From assembly GCA_900550595.1 (NCBI GenBank), contig URTB01000005.1, positions 1-20,471 of the forward strand: a stretch of DNA of 20,471 bases, written 5' to 3'. Shown here piece by piece: positions 7,385-13,957 of this stretch. Each line of letters begins with the position of its first letter. The stretch's first letter is position 1. The notes under the pieces were generated by a model. The model saw only the letters and a program-made list of their open reading frames with translations, made no database searches and was not told the DNA's origin. Source of the DNA: an uncultured Collinsella sp. (lineage in GTDB: Bacteria; Actinomycetota; Coriobacteriia; Coriobacteriales; Coriobacteriaceae). The translations under genes were made by a program, and so were the position numbers.

Positions 7385-8446
7385 CTATTCAATCATGCCG
7401 CGCTCGAGCGTACCGAGTGCCGCGCGGGCGTCCCATGCTGCAATGCGCTTCTCGGTCTTCCACGTTTGGAAGAACCAACCGGCAGCCGGCGCAAACGAAG
7501 CCAGCTGGTTGGCGATAAACACGCGCTCGTAGGCATTGCGGCCCTCGGGCGTAACCGACGAGTTGGCAAAGATCGCCGCGCCCGACCATTCGCCCACCAG
7601 CACGGGGAACCCTGTCGAGATCGCTTCTTTAAGCTCGCGCTTGTTACGCGAAATCGCCGTCGTCAGCCCGCGGGGGCTCGTGATGTCGAGCGCGTACTCG
7701 TCGCGGTAATGGTACAGGTGAAGGTCCATGTAGACGTTCTTGTACTTGGCGCCGCGCATAAAATGCTTCCACTCGTTGGGATGCCCCGACGACGAGAAGA
7801 CGACGATCTTATCCTCGGGCATATACGAACGGACGAGCTCGTAGGCGTCGCGATAGAAATTGCGCAAGTAGTGGGCCGGAATTCCATCCGTCATGGTAAA
7901 GAGGCTCTTGCGGACGCTCATCTGCGGCGTGTCCAGCAGCTCAATGCCCAGCAGGCTCTCGGCCTCGCCGTAGCGATCGGCCAAGCGCTCGAGCACGTCG
8001 AGTGCGACATGACGGCCGTTGGTGGACGAATGCCACTCGGCAACAGTCTCCGGCGTGGTGGGCGAATCGTTGGAATCGCCCTGGCCACCGGGCACCGTCG
8101 CCAGATCGAGCAGCACGCGGATGTCGTACTTGGCAGCCCACTCAATTGCACGGTCGATGTAGTCGACAACCGAGATGTAGGACGCATCGGCCTCCTGCGA
8201 ACCAAAGGCATACCAGGGCACCGGCAGACGCACGGCATTGAGACCGATCTGCGCCATGCGGCGAAAATCGTCCTCACTCACAAACGTCTCGTAATGACGG
8301 CGCATGCGCTCGTTATAGGCGGCGGTGCCCATGGCCTCCTGCAGCTCGGCCGCGTTGGATGCACCGGTCGCCGCGTATAGCGACGGGGTCACCCAAGGCT
8401 CGGGAATAAACCAGCCAGAGAGATTAACGCCGAGTATCCTCTCCAT
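7385..8446 (-). CDS. GH5-like protein, exo-beta-1,3-glucanase type, acid/base Glu missing
   Basis: The 353-residue protein resembles the GH5 exo-beta-1,3-glucanase (EXG1) group. It starts GVNLSGWFIPEPWVTPSLY (6-24), has NAVRLPVPW (70-78), VPGGQGDSND (118-127), DLHLYHY (241-247), the nucleophile segment VGEWSGA (284-290, Glu286) and WFFQTWKTE (324-332). In place of the usual IELLNEP acid/base motif it reads IELLDTP (168-174), so the catalytic Glu is Thr173. The usual His of the DLHGAPG motif also reads as Ala. It may therefore bind glucan without cleaving it, or act differently. There is no signal peptide, so it is predicted to be cytoplasmic. I chose ATG 8446 because AAGGGGG lies just upstream; the open frame extends to 8905 only through repeat DNA. 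It directly precedes rsmI. Confidence 0.85.
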   Translation of the reverse strand: MERILGVNLSGWFIPEPWVTPSLYAATGASNAAELQEAMGTAAYNERMRRHYETFVSEDDFRRMAQIGLNAVRLPVPWYAFGSQEADASYISVVDYIDRAIEWAAKYDIRVLLDLATVPGGQGDSNDSPTTPETVAEWHSSTNGRHVALDVLERLADRYGEAESLLGIELLDTPQMSVRKSLFTMTDGIPAHYLRNFYRDAYELVRSYMPEDKIVVFSSSGHPNEWKHFMRGAKYKNVYMDLHLYHYRDEYALDITSPRGLTTAISRNKRELKEAISTGFPVLVGEWSGAAIFANSSVTPEGRNAYERVFIANQLASFAPAAGWFFQTWKTEKRIAAWDARAALGTLERGMIE

Positions 8447-8511
8447 CACTGCCCCCTTCGGATCGTGCAGGCCAAACCTGCATCGTATTGCATAGGAAAA
8501 GTATCGTTTTG

Positions 8512-8551
8512 AGTATACCCGCGCGTGCGGACAGACGACCGAACGGTCTGT
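8512..8551 (-). promoter_or_regulatory. Candidate promoter and operator of the GH5-rsmI-metG operon
   Basis: On the minus strand a good -10 box TATACT (8512-8517) has no strong -35. At the -35 position lies an inverted repeat, ACAGAC (8531-8536) and GTCTGT (8546-8551), around GACCGAACG. The look is that of a TetR-type operator covering a weak promoter. This is inference from position and symmetry. Confidence 0.35.
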
Positions 8552-8674
8552 AAAGTGGCGCAAAAGCGGGAGGAATGTCTGGGGCGGGCACGCTGAGATG
8601 CGCACGCACGTCGGAAGTAAGCGCCGGAAAGCGCATCCCGCCTTCTCGTTCAATAACGGGATGCATTTTCCGCG

Positions 8675-8744
8675 GGTCCAGATAAAAGAAAAGGACCCCT
8701 TTGCAGAGGTCCTAGTCAATTCAAGGTGGCGGGGAAGGGAATCG
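8675..8744. repeat. 70-bp direct repeat, distal copy
   Basis: This copy matches 8861-8930 at 69 of 70 positions (G8681 against C8867), offset by 186 bp. It contains the tRNA-Phe terminator and the last 18 bases of the tRNA, but no tRNA body follows it. Confidence 0.95.
8684..8713 (-). terminator. Duplicated terminator, distal copy
   Basis: Within the distal repeat, a 9-bp stem (AGGACCTCT with AGGGGTCCT, one G-U pair) closes a GCAA tetraloop and is followed by TTTCTTTT on the minus strand. It is identical to the terminator next to tRNA-Phe. Confidence 0.8.
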
Positions 8745-8860
8745 CGTCCGCGCGCTGCGCGGACGGACCGCTGCGGCGCCTGCGCGCCTTGCGAGCTACG
8801 CTGGAAAACGCTTGCGCGTTTCCTCAGCTCCGCGCCCTCACGGGGTTCGATTCCGTGCAT

Positions 8861-8912
8861 GGTCCACATAAAAGAAAAGGACCCCTTTGCAGAGGTCCTA
8901 GTCAATTCAAGG

Positions 8913-8930
<18 letters not shown>
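8861..8930. repeat. 70-bp direct repeat, tRNA-proximal copy
   Basis: This copy spans the tRNA-Phe terminator and the 3' end of the tRNA (8913-8930), ending inside the T-loop. The other copy is at 8675-8744. Repeat ends that lie inside a tRNA 3' part are typical of integration or recombination sites. Confidence 0.95.
8870..8899 (-). terminator. Terminator of tRNA-Phe
   Basis: A 9-bp stem with a GCAA tetraloop (8878-8899) is followed by a TTTTCTTTT run on the minus strand, 14 bases after the tRNA 3' end. Confidence 0.85.
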
Positions 8931-8985
<55 letters not shown>

Positions 8986-9017
8986 ATTTGAGGTGTGCCT
9001 TGTTTCAAGGCTTGATT

Positions 9018-9045
9018 AGTATAACCAAGGACGCGCTCCGGTCAA
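9018..9045 (-). promoter_or_regulatory. Promoter of tRNA-Phe
   Basis: On the minus strand TTGACC (9040-9045) and TATACT (9018-9023) are separated by 16 bp. The predicted start is near 9011, where a hairpin (GCCTTG-TTT-CAAGGC, 8997-9011) forms the 5' leader of the precursor, ending about 11 bases ahead of the mature tRNA. Confidence 0.8.
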
Positions 9046-9120
9046 CCGAGAATTTGAAAAAAGTTTTTGAGCACGGCGCCAGCCACAAGGCCGACCCTAT
9101 AGAACAGCACGTTAGAGACA

Positions 9121-9405
9121 TCAACCCACCGCAAGAAGTTTTTCGCTCAGGGCTGCGCGGGCAAACTCACTTGGCGTCATTCCTTCAGCCGCCGCCCGAC
9201 GACGAATCGCCTCCTTCATCCCTAGGGGAATCTTGACCGATAGCGTTGCCGTCCCTTCGCTTGAGAGCGGAGGCCGCCCGTGCACGATCCCCCCAACGGT
9301 ATGCTCGCCGTCCGGAAACCCGCCATGCTCGTACGACTCGCACCACGCGTCAATCATTTCATCCGTTACAACCTGACCATTGGCAGCCGTATACGCCTTG
9401 CTCAT
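9121..9405 (-). CDS. Ribbon-helix-helix protein, probable antitoxin
   Basis: The 94-residue protein ends in a ribbon-helix-helix fold: a beta strand ATLSVKIP (53-60) followed by two helices (GMKEAIRRRAAAEG and TPSEFARAALSEKLL). Such domains bind DNA as dimers, with the strand in the major groove. The N-terminal part contains VTDEMIDAWCESYEHG and a VHGRPPL segment, which in type II systems would wrap the toxin; that part is inference. The start overlaps the stop of the upstream gene in ATGATGA; I chose the second ATG because it is 6 bases from AGAGGGG. Gene order toxin-then-antitoxin matches BrnT-BrnA. Confidence 0.72.
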   Translation of the reverse strand: MSKAYTAANGQVVTDEMIDAWCESYEHGGFPDGEHTVGGIVHGRPPLSSEGTATLSVKIPLGMKEAIRRRAAAEGMTPSEFARAALSEKLLAVG

Positions 9406-9671
9406 CATCGACCCCTCTGCCGAGCTTGCTCGATCTCTTGCCAGAATTTCTTCTGAACCGGAGACAGGGCATGAACAATGAGCCATCCACGAATTAGTTC
9501 GACCGCAACAAGTTCCACACTTCGACCATCTGGAAGCCATCCAATGGCAAGCCATCTCGGCGGCTCGTCCTCCGACTCGCGGCGAATGCACTCAGTAACC
9601 GCGAACCAGGCACCAAGCACTTGCTTTTCCGTCAAGTGTTTTTTGGCGTTGGGATGGATCTCAACATCCAT
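9405..9671 (-). CDS. Probable BrnT-like toxin
   Basis: This 88-residue protein has a short basic N-terminal part (HPNAKKHLTEKQV), then RWLAIGWLPDGRSVELVAVEL (39-59) and a C-terminal helix (VQKKFWQEIEQARQRG). The strand pattern with a central LAIG..DGR is reminiscent of BrnT/RelE-like mRNA endonuclease toxins, but I cannot point to catalytic residues with certainty. ATG 9671 follows GGAGGAGA. It overlaps the ribbon-helix-helix gene, and a palindrome lies 26 bases upstream; both features fit an autoregulated toxin-antitoxin unit. The pair lies just after the Tad operon and may be read from it as well as from its own promoter. Confidence 0.6.
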   Translation of the reverse strand: MDVEIHPNAKKHLTEKQVLGAWFAVTECIRRESEDEPPRWLAIGWLPDGRSVELVAVELIRGWLIVHALSPVQKKFWQEIEQARQRGR

Positions 9672-9696
9672 GCATCTTCTCCTCCATCTTACCCAA

Positions 9697-9711
9697 TTTC
9701 GTATGACGAAA
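9697..9711. promoter_or_regulatory. Palindrome ahead of the toxin-antitoxin pair
   Basis: TTTCGT and ACGAAA form a perfect 6-bp inverted repeat around a 3-base centre, 26 bases before the toxin start. It is a natural candidate for the operator bound by the antitoxin. No strong promoter boxes are clear around it. Confidence 0.4.
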
Positions 9712-9729
9712 GTCCGCTGTCGCCAATTC

Positions 9730-10089
9730 CTACGCCGGCACTTGTTGAAAGGCGGGAGGTGTAGCGAGGATTGAAGGGCGTTCCAGCACCGCCCAGGCAC
9801 CGGGACAGGAACACATGCGCCAAGGACGGACGTTTTCGTAGCATGCGAGGATGCTGCCGTTGCGGTCGATAAAAGTAATGTCGATGGGGTAGGCCATAAA
9901 GCAGGTGTGGACCGAAGAGCAGCGTGGGAACGCCATGACGAGCGGCAACCCGTTGGCGGCAATCGGAGACCGTCCCAGCATGCCGCGCAGGCGCACGGCA
10001 AACGACTCCGCCACCACAAACTCGGCAGGCGTCCAACCCAGCCTGTTGAGCGCCCGCGCGTAGGCAATGTAGGATGAGGCCGCGGTCAC
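9730..10089 (-). CDS. DUF192 protein at the end of the Tad operon
   Basis: The 119-residue protein has the DUF192 pattern: FAVRLRGMLGR (30-40), LPLVMAFPRCSSVHTCFMAYPID (48-70) and ITFIDRNGSILACYENVRPW (71-90). The fold of this family is known, its function is not. Here there is no signal peptide, whereas many members are secreted. Translation starts at GTG in a GTGA overlap with the upstream TadE-like gene, so it is co-translated with the pilus genes, which suggests a role in pilus assembly, export or modification. It contains several cysteines (Cys57, 63, 83, 93, 95). Confidence 0.85.
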   Translation of the reverse strand: MTAASSYIAYARALNRLGWTPAEFVVAESFAVRLRGMLGRSPIAANGLPLVMAFPRCSSVHTCFMAYPIDITFIDRNGSILACYENVRPWRMCSCPGAWAVLERPSILATPPAFQQVPA

Positions 10090-10562
10090 ATAACCACCCC
10101 CGGACGCCACGGATCGACCGTCACTGCGCGCTCGTGCGACAACTTTGCCGGTGCCCCCAGCGAAACGCCGGCGATGCTGAGCGAGCTCGGCCACGGCTCA
10201 TAGCGCATGATGCAGGTATAGGTCCTAAACGTGCCGGAAAGTGAAAGCAGACCGCCATCCGATGTTGTCGCACCCTGTTTGCTCGAGACCTCGATCTGCA
10301 AGTCATAGCCTTCCATGGCATGTTGAATCTGAGCCTGAACGGTCGCGGAGGCATCGATGGAGCTGTCGTCGCCCTCCCCGCTCGGAGCCACGGCGTGCGC
10401 CAGCACGATATCGGGCACCACGCGATCGAAGCGCGCGACCGCGTCGGCAAAGACCATGACGTTGTACACGATAAGCGCCAGAACCAGCAGGACGGGCGTG
10501 ACCACGGCCATCTCGACCGTCGCCTGGGCGCGCTCCTCGCACAGGCGCGTGCGGATGCCCAT
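10086..10562 (-). CDS. TadE-like minor pilin 2
   Basis: The 158-residue protein begins with a short basic leader and EERAQATVEMAVVTPVLLVL: predicted cleavage lies between Ala12 and Gln13, with Glu at position +5 as in class IV-b prepilins, followed by one membrane helix (about 18-38). The rest is an outside domain. TadE-like pseudopilins are needed for Flp pilus assembly in known Tad systems. ATG 10562 shares one base with the stop of the TadG-like gene (TAATG). The C-terminal part carries Cys residues (TYTCIMRYEPW). The gene ends in the GTGA overlap with the DUF192 gene. Confidence 0.85.
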   Translation of the reverse strand: MGIRTRLCEERAQATVEMAVVTPVLLVLALIVYNVMVFADAVARFDRVVPDIVLAHAVAPSGEGDDSSIDASATVQAQIQHAMEGYDLQIEVSSKQGATTSDGGLLSLSGTFRTYTCIMRYEPWPSSLSIAGVSLGAPAKLSHERAVTVDPWRPGVVM

Positions 10563-12727
10563 TACGACCCACCGCCCAGGGCACCCGCCAGTGTGGCGAC
10601 ATCGACGGTAAGTGGGATGGAACCGCCGCCGGGCAGCGGAATCTCCGCAAGCGTGAACACCGTGCCGCTGATGGTGCGCTCGACTTGATATTCCAGCGCC
10701 TCGCAAAGCGCCTTGGGATCGGTTACGCCCAGCGGAATACTTCGTAGCTTGTCCTGCACTTTAGAAAGACCTGTGATGTCAGACCCCGGGCTCTTGATGA
10801 CATTGGCGGTGTCGGTCAGCACCGGCTTTCGCAGGCGCAAGTCGCACGGCTCCAAGCCCAGCGCCGCCACGGACGCCGAAACGGTATCGCCGAGCCACGA
10901 TGCAATGGAGCCCAGCGCGCCACTGCCCCCTCCCAAGCCATCGATCATCTCGTCCATGAGCTCGTCGGCCGAGTCTTGGATGTCTCCGTATCCCACAAGC
11001 AGCCGTCCCCAAACATCCATGACGCCATCGAGCACGCCGGCAACGCCACCCGAACGCTCCTCCAACGTCGAGAAAAACCGCGAGAGAACGTTGTTCTGCG
11101 CCGTCGCGTCATCGGGCGCCAGCACCGCAGCAGAGATTGCACCGCGATCGCCAAGCCTGACTGTCGTGTTAAACGAAGAGTTGAGCTCATCGGGGCTCGA
11201 GATGGCACCCGAAACCGCAAGGGCAACCACGCCATTTCGCCCGGGTGGGGCGATACGTGGACGCTCGCCCGAAAGCGCTTTAATGGCCTCGTCAAACGCA
11301 TTGCCCGCACGGTCAGCCTCGTCCTCGGTCTGGCGCATGAGCTCAAGCTCTTTGTTGCGGCATTCGACATAGTCTTCCAGAGCGTCTTTAAATCGATCAA
11401 AGTGGTACTCGAAGCCGTTTTCGATAGAAGTCGAAGGGGCCGCAACGGCGCCGAGCGACGAAACACCAAAATGGCATCTGTTGCATTTGCCCTGCCCGTC
11501 ATAAGCAGCGACCGAGGCTAGCCCGCTTGGCGTTCCTTTCTTATAGTTGGGGCAGCTCGTTCCATAATGCAGATACGTTTTGCCATCGTTGGTACTGGTT
11601 GGCCACGCCGCATCGGTATAGAGTTCCGTCGCTCTCACCTCGTCAGTGTTGCGTGGCAACAGCGGGATATAGGAAGTGACTTCATCTCCGTCATCGGTTA
11701 CATATGCGCGATTGACCTCTGTACTCGCATAGGTGTAAAACGCCTTGCGCGCCGCCGACTCCGCCTTCGTCTCGACGCTTGAGCCCTGAGGCGCCTCGTT
11801 TGCAAGGCGCAAGCGGTAATAGGCCTTCGCGCGATCGAGCGCCACCTGTGGCTCCCATGTGACGCTCGAGGCATAGTGCGGATTCTCAATATCCGAAAGT
11901 TTCGCCAAACTCCTCGCGCGTTCCCACATGCATGAGCAGCTTCCGACTGCGTCTTTGTCCGATCCGCCGCAGTCGGCAAGCCAGGCGCGTTCCTTGGCCT
12001 TTGACGTCTTCTCGGATGCTTTCTGCAGTTCCTTGGCAGCATAGTCAAGGTCTTTTGAGGTACTCTCGATGGCGTCGGTCGAGATCTCGGAACCCTCGAG
12101 CGCAACAAAATCCGACTCGGACGTCCTGGGCACGGCAAGCGCTGTACCGGTATAGGTCACACCTTCGGTATCCTGCGCCGACACGGCCTGCGTAGCTCGC
12201 GCGGCAACCAGATACGGTAGAGCCGTCTCGATTTTCTGCAGGCCCTTGGAGGCGCTTTTGGCAAACTTGTTGCGCGTTTTAATGATCTCGATTCCTGTGT
12301 CGACCATATCGCCCGCGGCAAGCTCGGCACCTGGAATAAGAATGGCGACCAAGCCGGTGCCGATCGTAGCAAACCCCGCCAGCCCCAAACTCAAAATGCT
12401 CGCATCCACCACCGTCGCAGCCGTGTGGTAGGACGACACCACATTGGCGCCTGCCAGCGCGCCGCTATCGGCAGCCACCTGGGTGTCCCCCGCGCGCGAC
12501 ATGCTCCATATCGCCGCCGTCGACGAAAACAGCAGCGTGAGCACCACCAAGATGACCACTGCAGAGGAGAGCGTGGTGTAGGCACCGTCTTCGATAAACA
12601 GGTCGATCCCGGCTCGATCCATAAAGCCGCCTCGCTTGCAGCGAGCACGCGGTCGGCAACGGCACGCAAGCCCCCTCGTCACCTTCAACAGGCAGCGCTT
12701 AATCCCATGCAGCAATCCATGAATCAT
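10562..12727 (-). CDS. Large TadG-like pilus protein
   Basis: This 721-residue protein has a membrane segment (about 54-74) followed by GDTQVAADSGALAGANVV (80-97), the hallmark of TadG-like proteins. A second hydrophobic stretch (109-136) follows. The large outside part is Ala/Ser/Asp-rich with heptad-like helices and seven cysteines in the middle (253, 264, 266, 392, 415, 418, 456), including SCSC and CNRC. No von Willebrand A domain is recognisable, although TadG proteins often carry one. Start choice is open: ATG 12727 has a strong GGAGGGAG site but overlaps the upstream gene by 29 bases and adds an Arg/Cys-rich leader; ATG 12622 gives 686 residues with a weaker GAGGCGG site. Confidence 0.8.
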   Translation of the reverse strand: MIHGLLHGIKRCLLKVTRGLACRCRPRARCKRGGFMDRAGIDLFIEDGAYTTLSSAVVILVVLTLLFSSTAAIWSMSRAGDTQVAADSGALAGANVVSSYHTAATVVDASILSLGLAGFATIGTGLVAILIPGAELAAGDMVDTGIEIIKTRNKFAKSASKGLQKIETALPYLVAARATQAVSAQDTEGVTYTGTALAVPRTSESDFVALEGSEISTDAIESTSKDLDYAAKELQKASEKTSKAKERAWLADCGGSDKDAVGSCSCMWERARSLAKLSDIENPHYASSVTWEPQVALDRAKAYYRLRLANEAPQGSSVETKAESAARKAFYTYASTEVNRAYVTDDGDEVTSYIPLLPRNTDEVRATELYTDAAWPTSTNDGKTYLHYGTSCPNYKKGTPSGLASVAAYDGQGKCNRCHFGVSSLGAVAAPSTSIENGFEYHFDRFKDALEDYVECRNKELELMRQTEDEADRAGNAFDEAIKALSGERPRIAPPGRNGVVALAVSGAISSPDELNSSFNTTVRLGDRGAISAAVLAPDDATAQNNVLSRFFSTLEERSGGVAGVLDGVMDVWGRLLVGYGDIQDSADELMDEMIDGLGGGSGALGSIASWLGDTVSASVAALGLEPCDLRLRKPVLTDTANVIKSPGSDITGLSKVQDKLRSIPLGVTDPKALCEALEYQVERTISGTVFTLAEIPLPGGGSIPLTVDVATLAGALGGGS

Positions 12728-13178
12728 AGTCTCCCTCCAGCCACTCGGGACGCGATCGGTACGAGACGTCGACCTTAAGCTCGACATAGCCGTTTTGGCC
12801 TGCGCTACCCATAGCCTGCGCAAACGCACCGATCACGGGCAGCGGTTTAACCTCGCCGGTAACGGAAACGGACGAGACGCCGCCCGCATCGGCCCGACCA
12901 AGCTCGATATCCCACGACAGGGGCCCGCCGGCATGAAAAATCGAAACGTCGGGAACCGCGGCAAGACGGCGGCGGGCGAACTCCTTGAGGTCTTCGTCGT
13001 CCTCCACCGTTGTCGTGGTCATGAGCCGTGCGGTCTCGGCGGCGGCAGACTCCATGACCGCGCGCGTGTAGAGCAGGCACACCGGCTGCAGCGCCAACAG
13101 GACGAGCGTCAGAAACGTCGGCAGCAGGAATGCCGCCTCGACCGTAGACTGCGCCCGGTCCTCGCGCGCGACATCAAT
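12699..13178 (-). CDS. TadE-like minor pilin 1, start codon unusual
   Basis: The coding frame is clear from REDRAQSTVEAAFLLPTFLTLVLLALQ onward: predicted cleavage A|Q with Glu at +5, one membrane helix, then an outside domain of about 120 residues. The frame has no ATG or GTG near its beginning. The nearest in-frame candidate is ATT 13178, overlapping the TGA stop of the upstream gene, behind AAGGA. The expected TGATG start (ATG 13174) is out of frame because TCGCGCGCGAGG carries one CG unit too many; removing it would give MSREDRAQSTVE. Either a rare ATT start, slippage, or a frameshift is at work. A TTG further upstream is another, weaker option. Confidence 0.7.
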   Translation of the reverse strand: MDVAREDRAQSTVEAAFLLPTFLTLVLLALQPVCLLYTRAVMESAAAETARLMTTTTVEDDEDLKEFARRRLAAVPDVSIFHAGGPLSWDIELGRADAGGVSSVSVTGEVKPLPVIGAFAQAMGSAGQNGYVELKVDVSYRSRPEWLEGDYDSWIAAWD

Positions 13179-13392
13179 ACAGCGCGATGTCCTTAGCGCC
13201 CGCAGCAGCGTCGACAACCGATGTCGAGGCGACGCCGTGAGATGCCGTCCGCTCGACCAGCGCCGCCAAGCGCCCATCGGCACCGGCGCGCCAAAGCCCC
13301 GCGATCGCCAGCACGATGGAAAGCAGCGCCACCGTGACGATGGCGTACTCGACCGTTGCCTGGGCAGATTCCTCACGCAGGACATCATGCAT
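13174..13392 (-). CDS. Small pilin-like protein (72 residues)
   Basis: MHDVLREESAQATVEYAIV begins a short leader, predicted cleavage between Ala10 and Gln11, then Q-A-T-V-E-Y with Glu at +5 and Tyr at +6 as in Flp, and a membrane helix (about 15-35). The mature part is about 62 residues, close to Flp in size but with a longer, Ala-rich tail (GVASTSVVDAAAGAKDIALY). It may be a second Flp-type pilin or a minor pilin. ATG 13392 lies 1 base after the upstream stop with AAGGGG 8 bases ahead. Its stop overlaps the uncertain start of TadE-like 1. Confidence 0.82.
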   Translation of the reverse strand: MHDVLREESAQATVEYAIVTVALLSIVLAIAGLWRAGADGRLAALVERTASHGVASTSVVDAAAGAKDIALY

Positions 13393-13393
13393 T

Positions 13394-13957
13394 TCACGAC
13401 CCCTTCTTTGAGTTCGTTGTCTGCGGGGTCAGACGGACCACGCGCAGGCGACACGAAGTATCACCAGCATCCGCGGCAACCGTCACCATATCGACCCAGC
13501 CGCGTCCGTCACGCACGATGGCGCCCCACACGTTGCCCTTGATGTCGAGATAGCCGCTCAGAGCAAGTTGTGCCGTGGGTACTTCGCGATAGGCACGCAG
13601 CATATCCGCCGCCGCTTCGGTCATCGGTCGGCACTCGGACCATGCGAGACGAACAGCGACGGCATTGTTTGCCGACGAACCCGTTGCAGCGCCCGCTCGC
13701 TCGTCGAGTGCTTGCAAGAACGTTTGTGCCGTGACGGCGGCATTCGCATCGTCCGCGTCTTGCGCATCGTCTTTTTGAGACGTCGCAGCCGAACCCGAGC
13801 CCGCATCCGCGGCAACCCCTAAACGTTGTTGCCGCGCCGCGTTAAGCCCCCAAACCGCCACTGCCACCGCCACGACCGCACAGGCGAGCACCAGCAACGC
13901 GCCGACGGGACGGGCGCCCTCTACAGGCTGTTGATGCCCTCGCTGATAGCGCTCCAT
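13394..13957 (-). CDS. Membrane-anchored protein of unknown function in the Tad operon
   Basis: I do not recognise a family. The 187-residue protein has a basic/Gln-rich N-terminus, one membrane helix (about 18-38, LLVLACAVVAVAVAVWGL), an Ala/Asp/Ser-rich linker (48-75) and a C-terminal domain (about 76-180) ending in strands around GNVWGAIVRDGRGWVDMV and CRLRVVRLTPQ. Two Cys (109, 169) could form a disulfide outside the cell. The start at ATG 13957 overlaps the end of flp by 37 bases and has only a weak AAGG site. Its place between two pilin genes suggests a role in pilus assembly, which is inference from context. Confidence 0.65.
   Translation of the reverse strand: MERYQRGHQQPVEGARPVGALLVLACAVVAVAVAVWGLNAARQQRLGVAADAGSGSAATSQKDDAQDADDANAAVTAQTFLQALDERAGAATGSSANNAVAVRLAWSECRPMTEAAADMLRAYREVPTAQLALSGYLDIKGNVWGAIVRDGRGWVDMVTVAADAGDTSCRLRVVRLTPQTTNSKKGS

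Larger units (their letters stand above)
8447..8910. other. Gene-free interval between tRNA-Phe and the GH5-like gene
   Basis: I see no protein gene in this stretch. Open frames through it are made by the two 70-bp repeat copies and read out as repeated Lys/Arg- or Ser-rich peptides. It holds two terminators, two repeat copies, a GTCCGCGC/GCGCGGAC hairpin at 8746-8764, a second hairpin around 8801-8820, an inverted T-arm-like motif (8842-8854), a leader hairpin TGCAGG/CCTGCA at 8466-8482 just ahead of the GH5 start, and the GH5 promoter region. Confidence 0.7.

Noticed and set aside
8447..8905. N-terminal extension of the GH5-like gene to 8905
   Set aside because: The extension is translated repeat and terminator DNA with a duplicated peptide; family similarity begins at the ATG at 8446, which has its own ribosome site.
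9046..9120. Possible terminator after the antitoxin gene
   Set aside because: A weak stem with two G-U pairs around TTGT is separated from the T run by about 10 bases, so it does not qualify as a clear rho-independent terminator.
12699..13454. Long form of TadE-like 1 starting at 13454
   Set aside because: The first 90 or so codons run fully across the 72-residue pilin gene in another frame and translate to Arg/Ser-rich sequence, so that part is a shadow.
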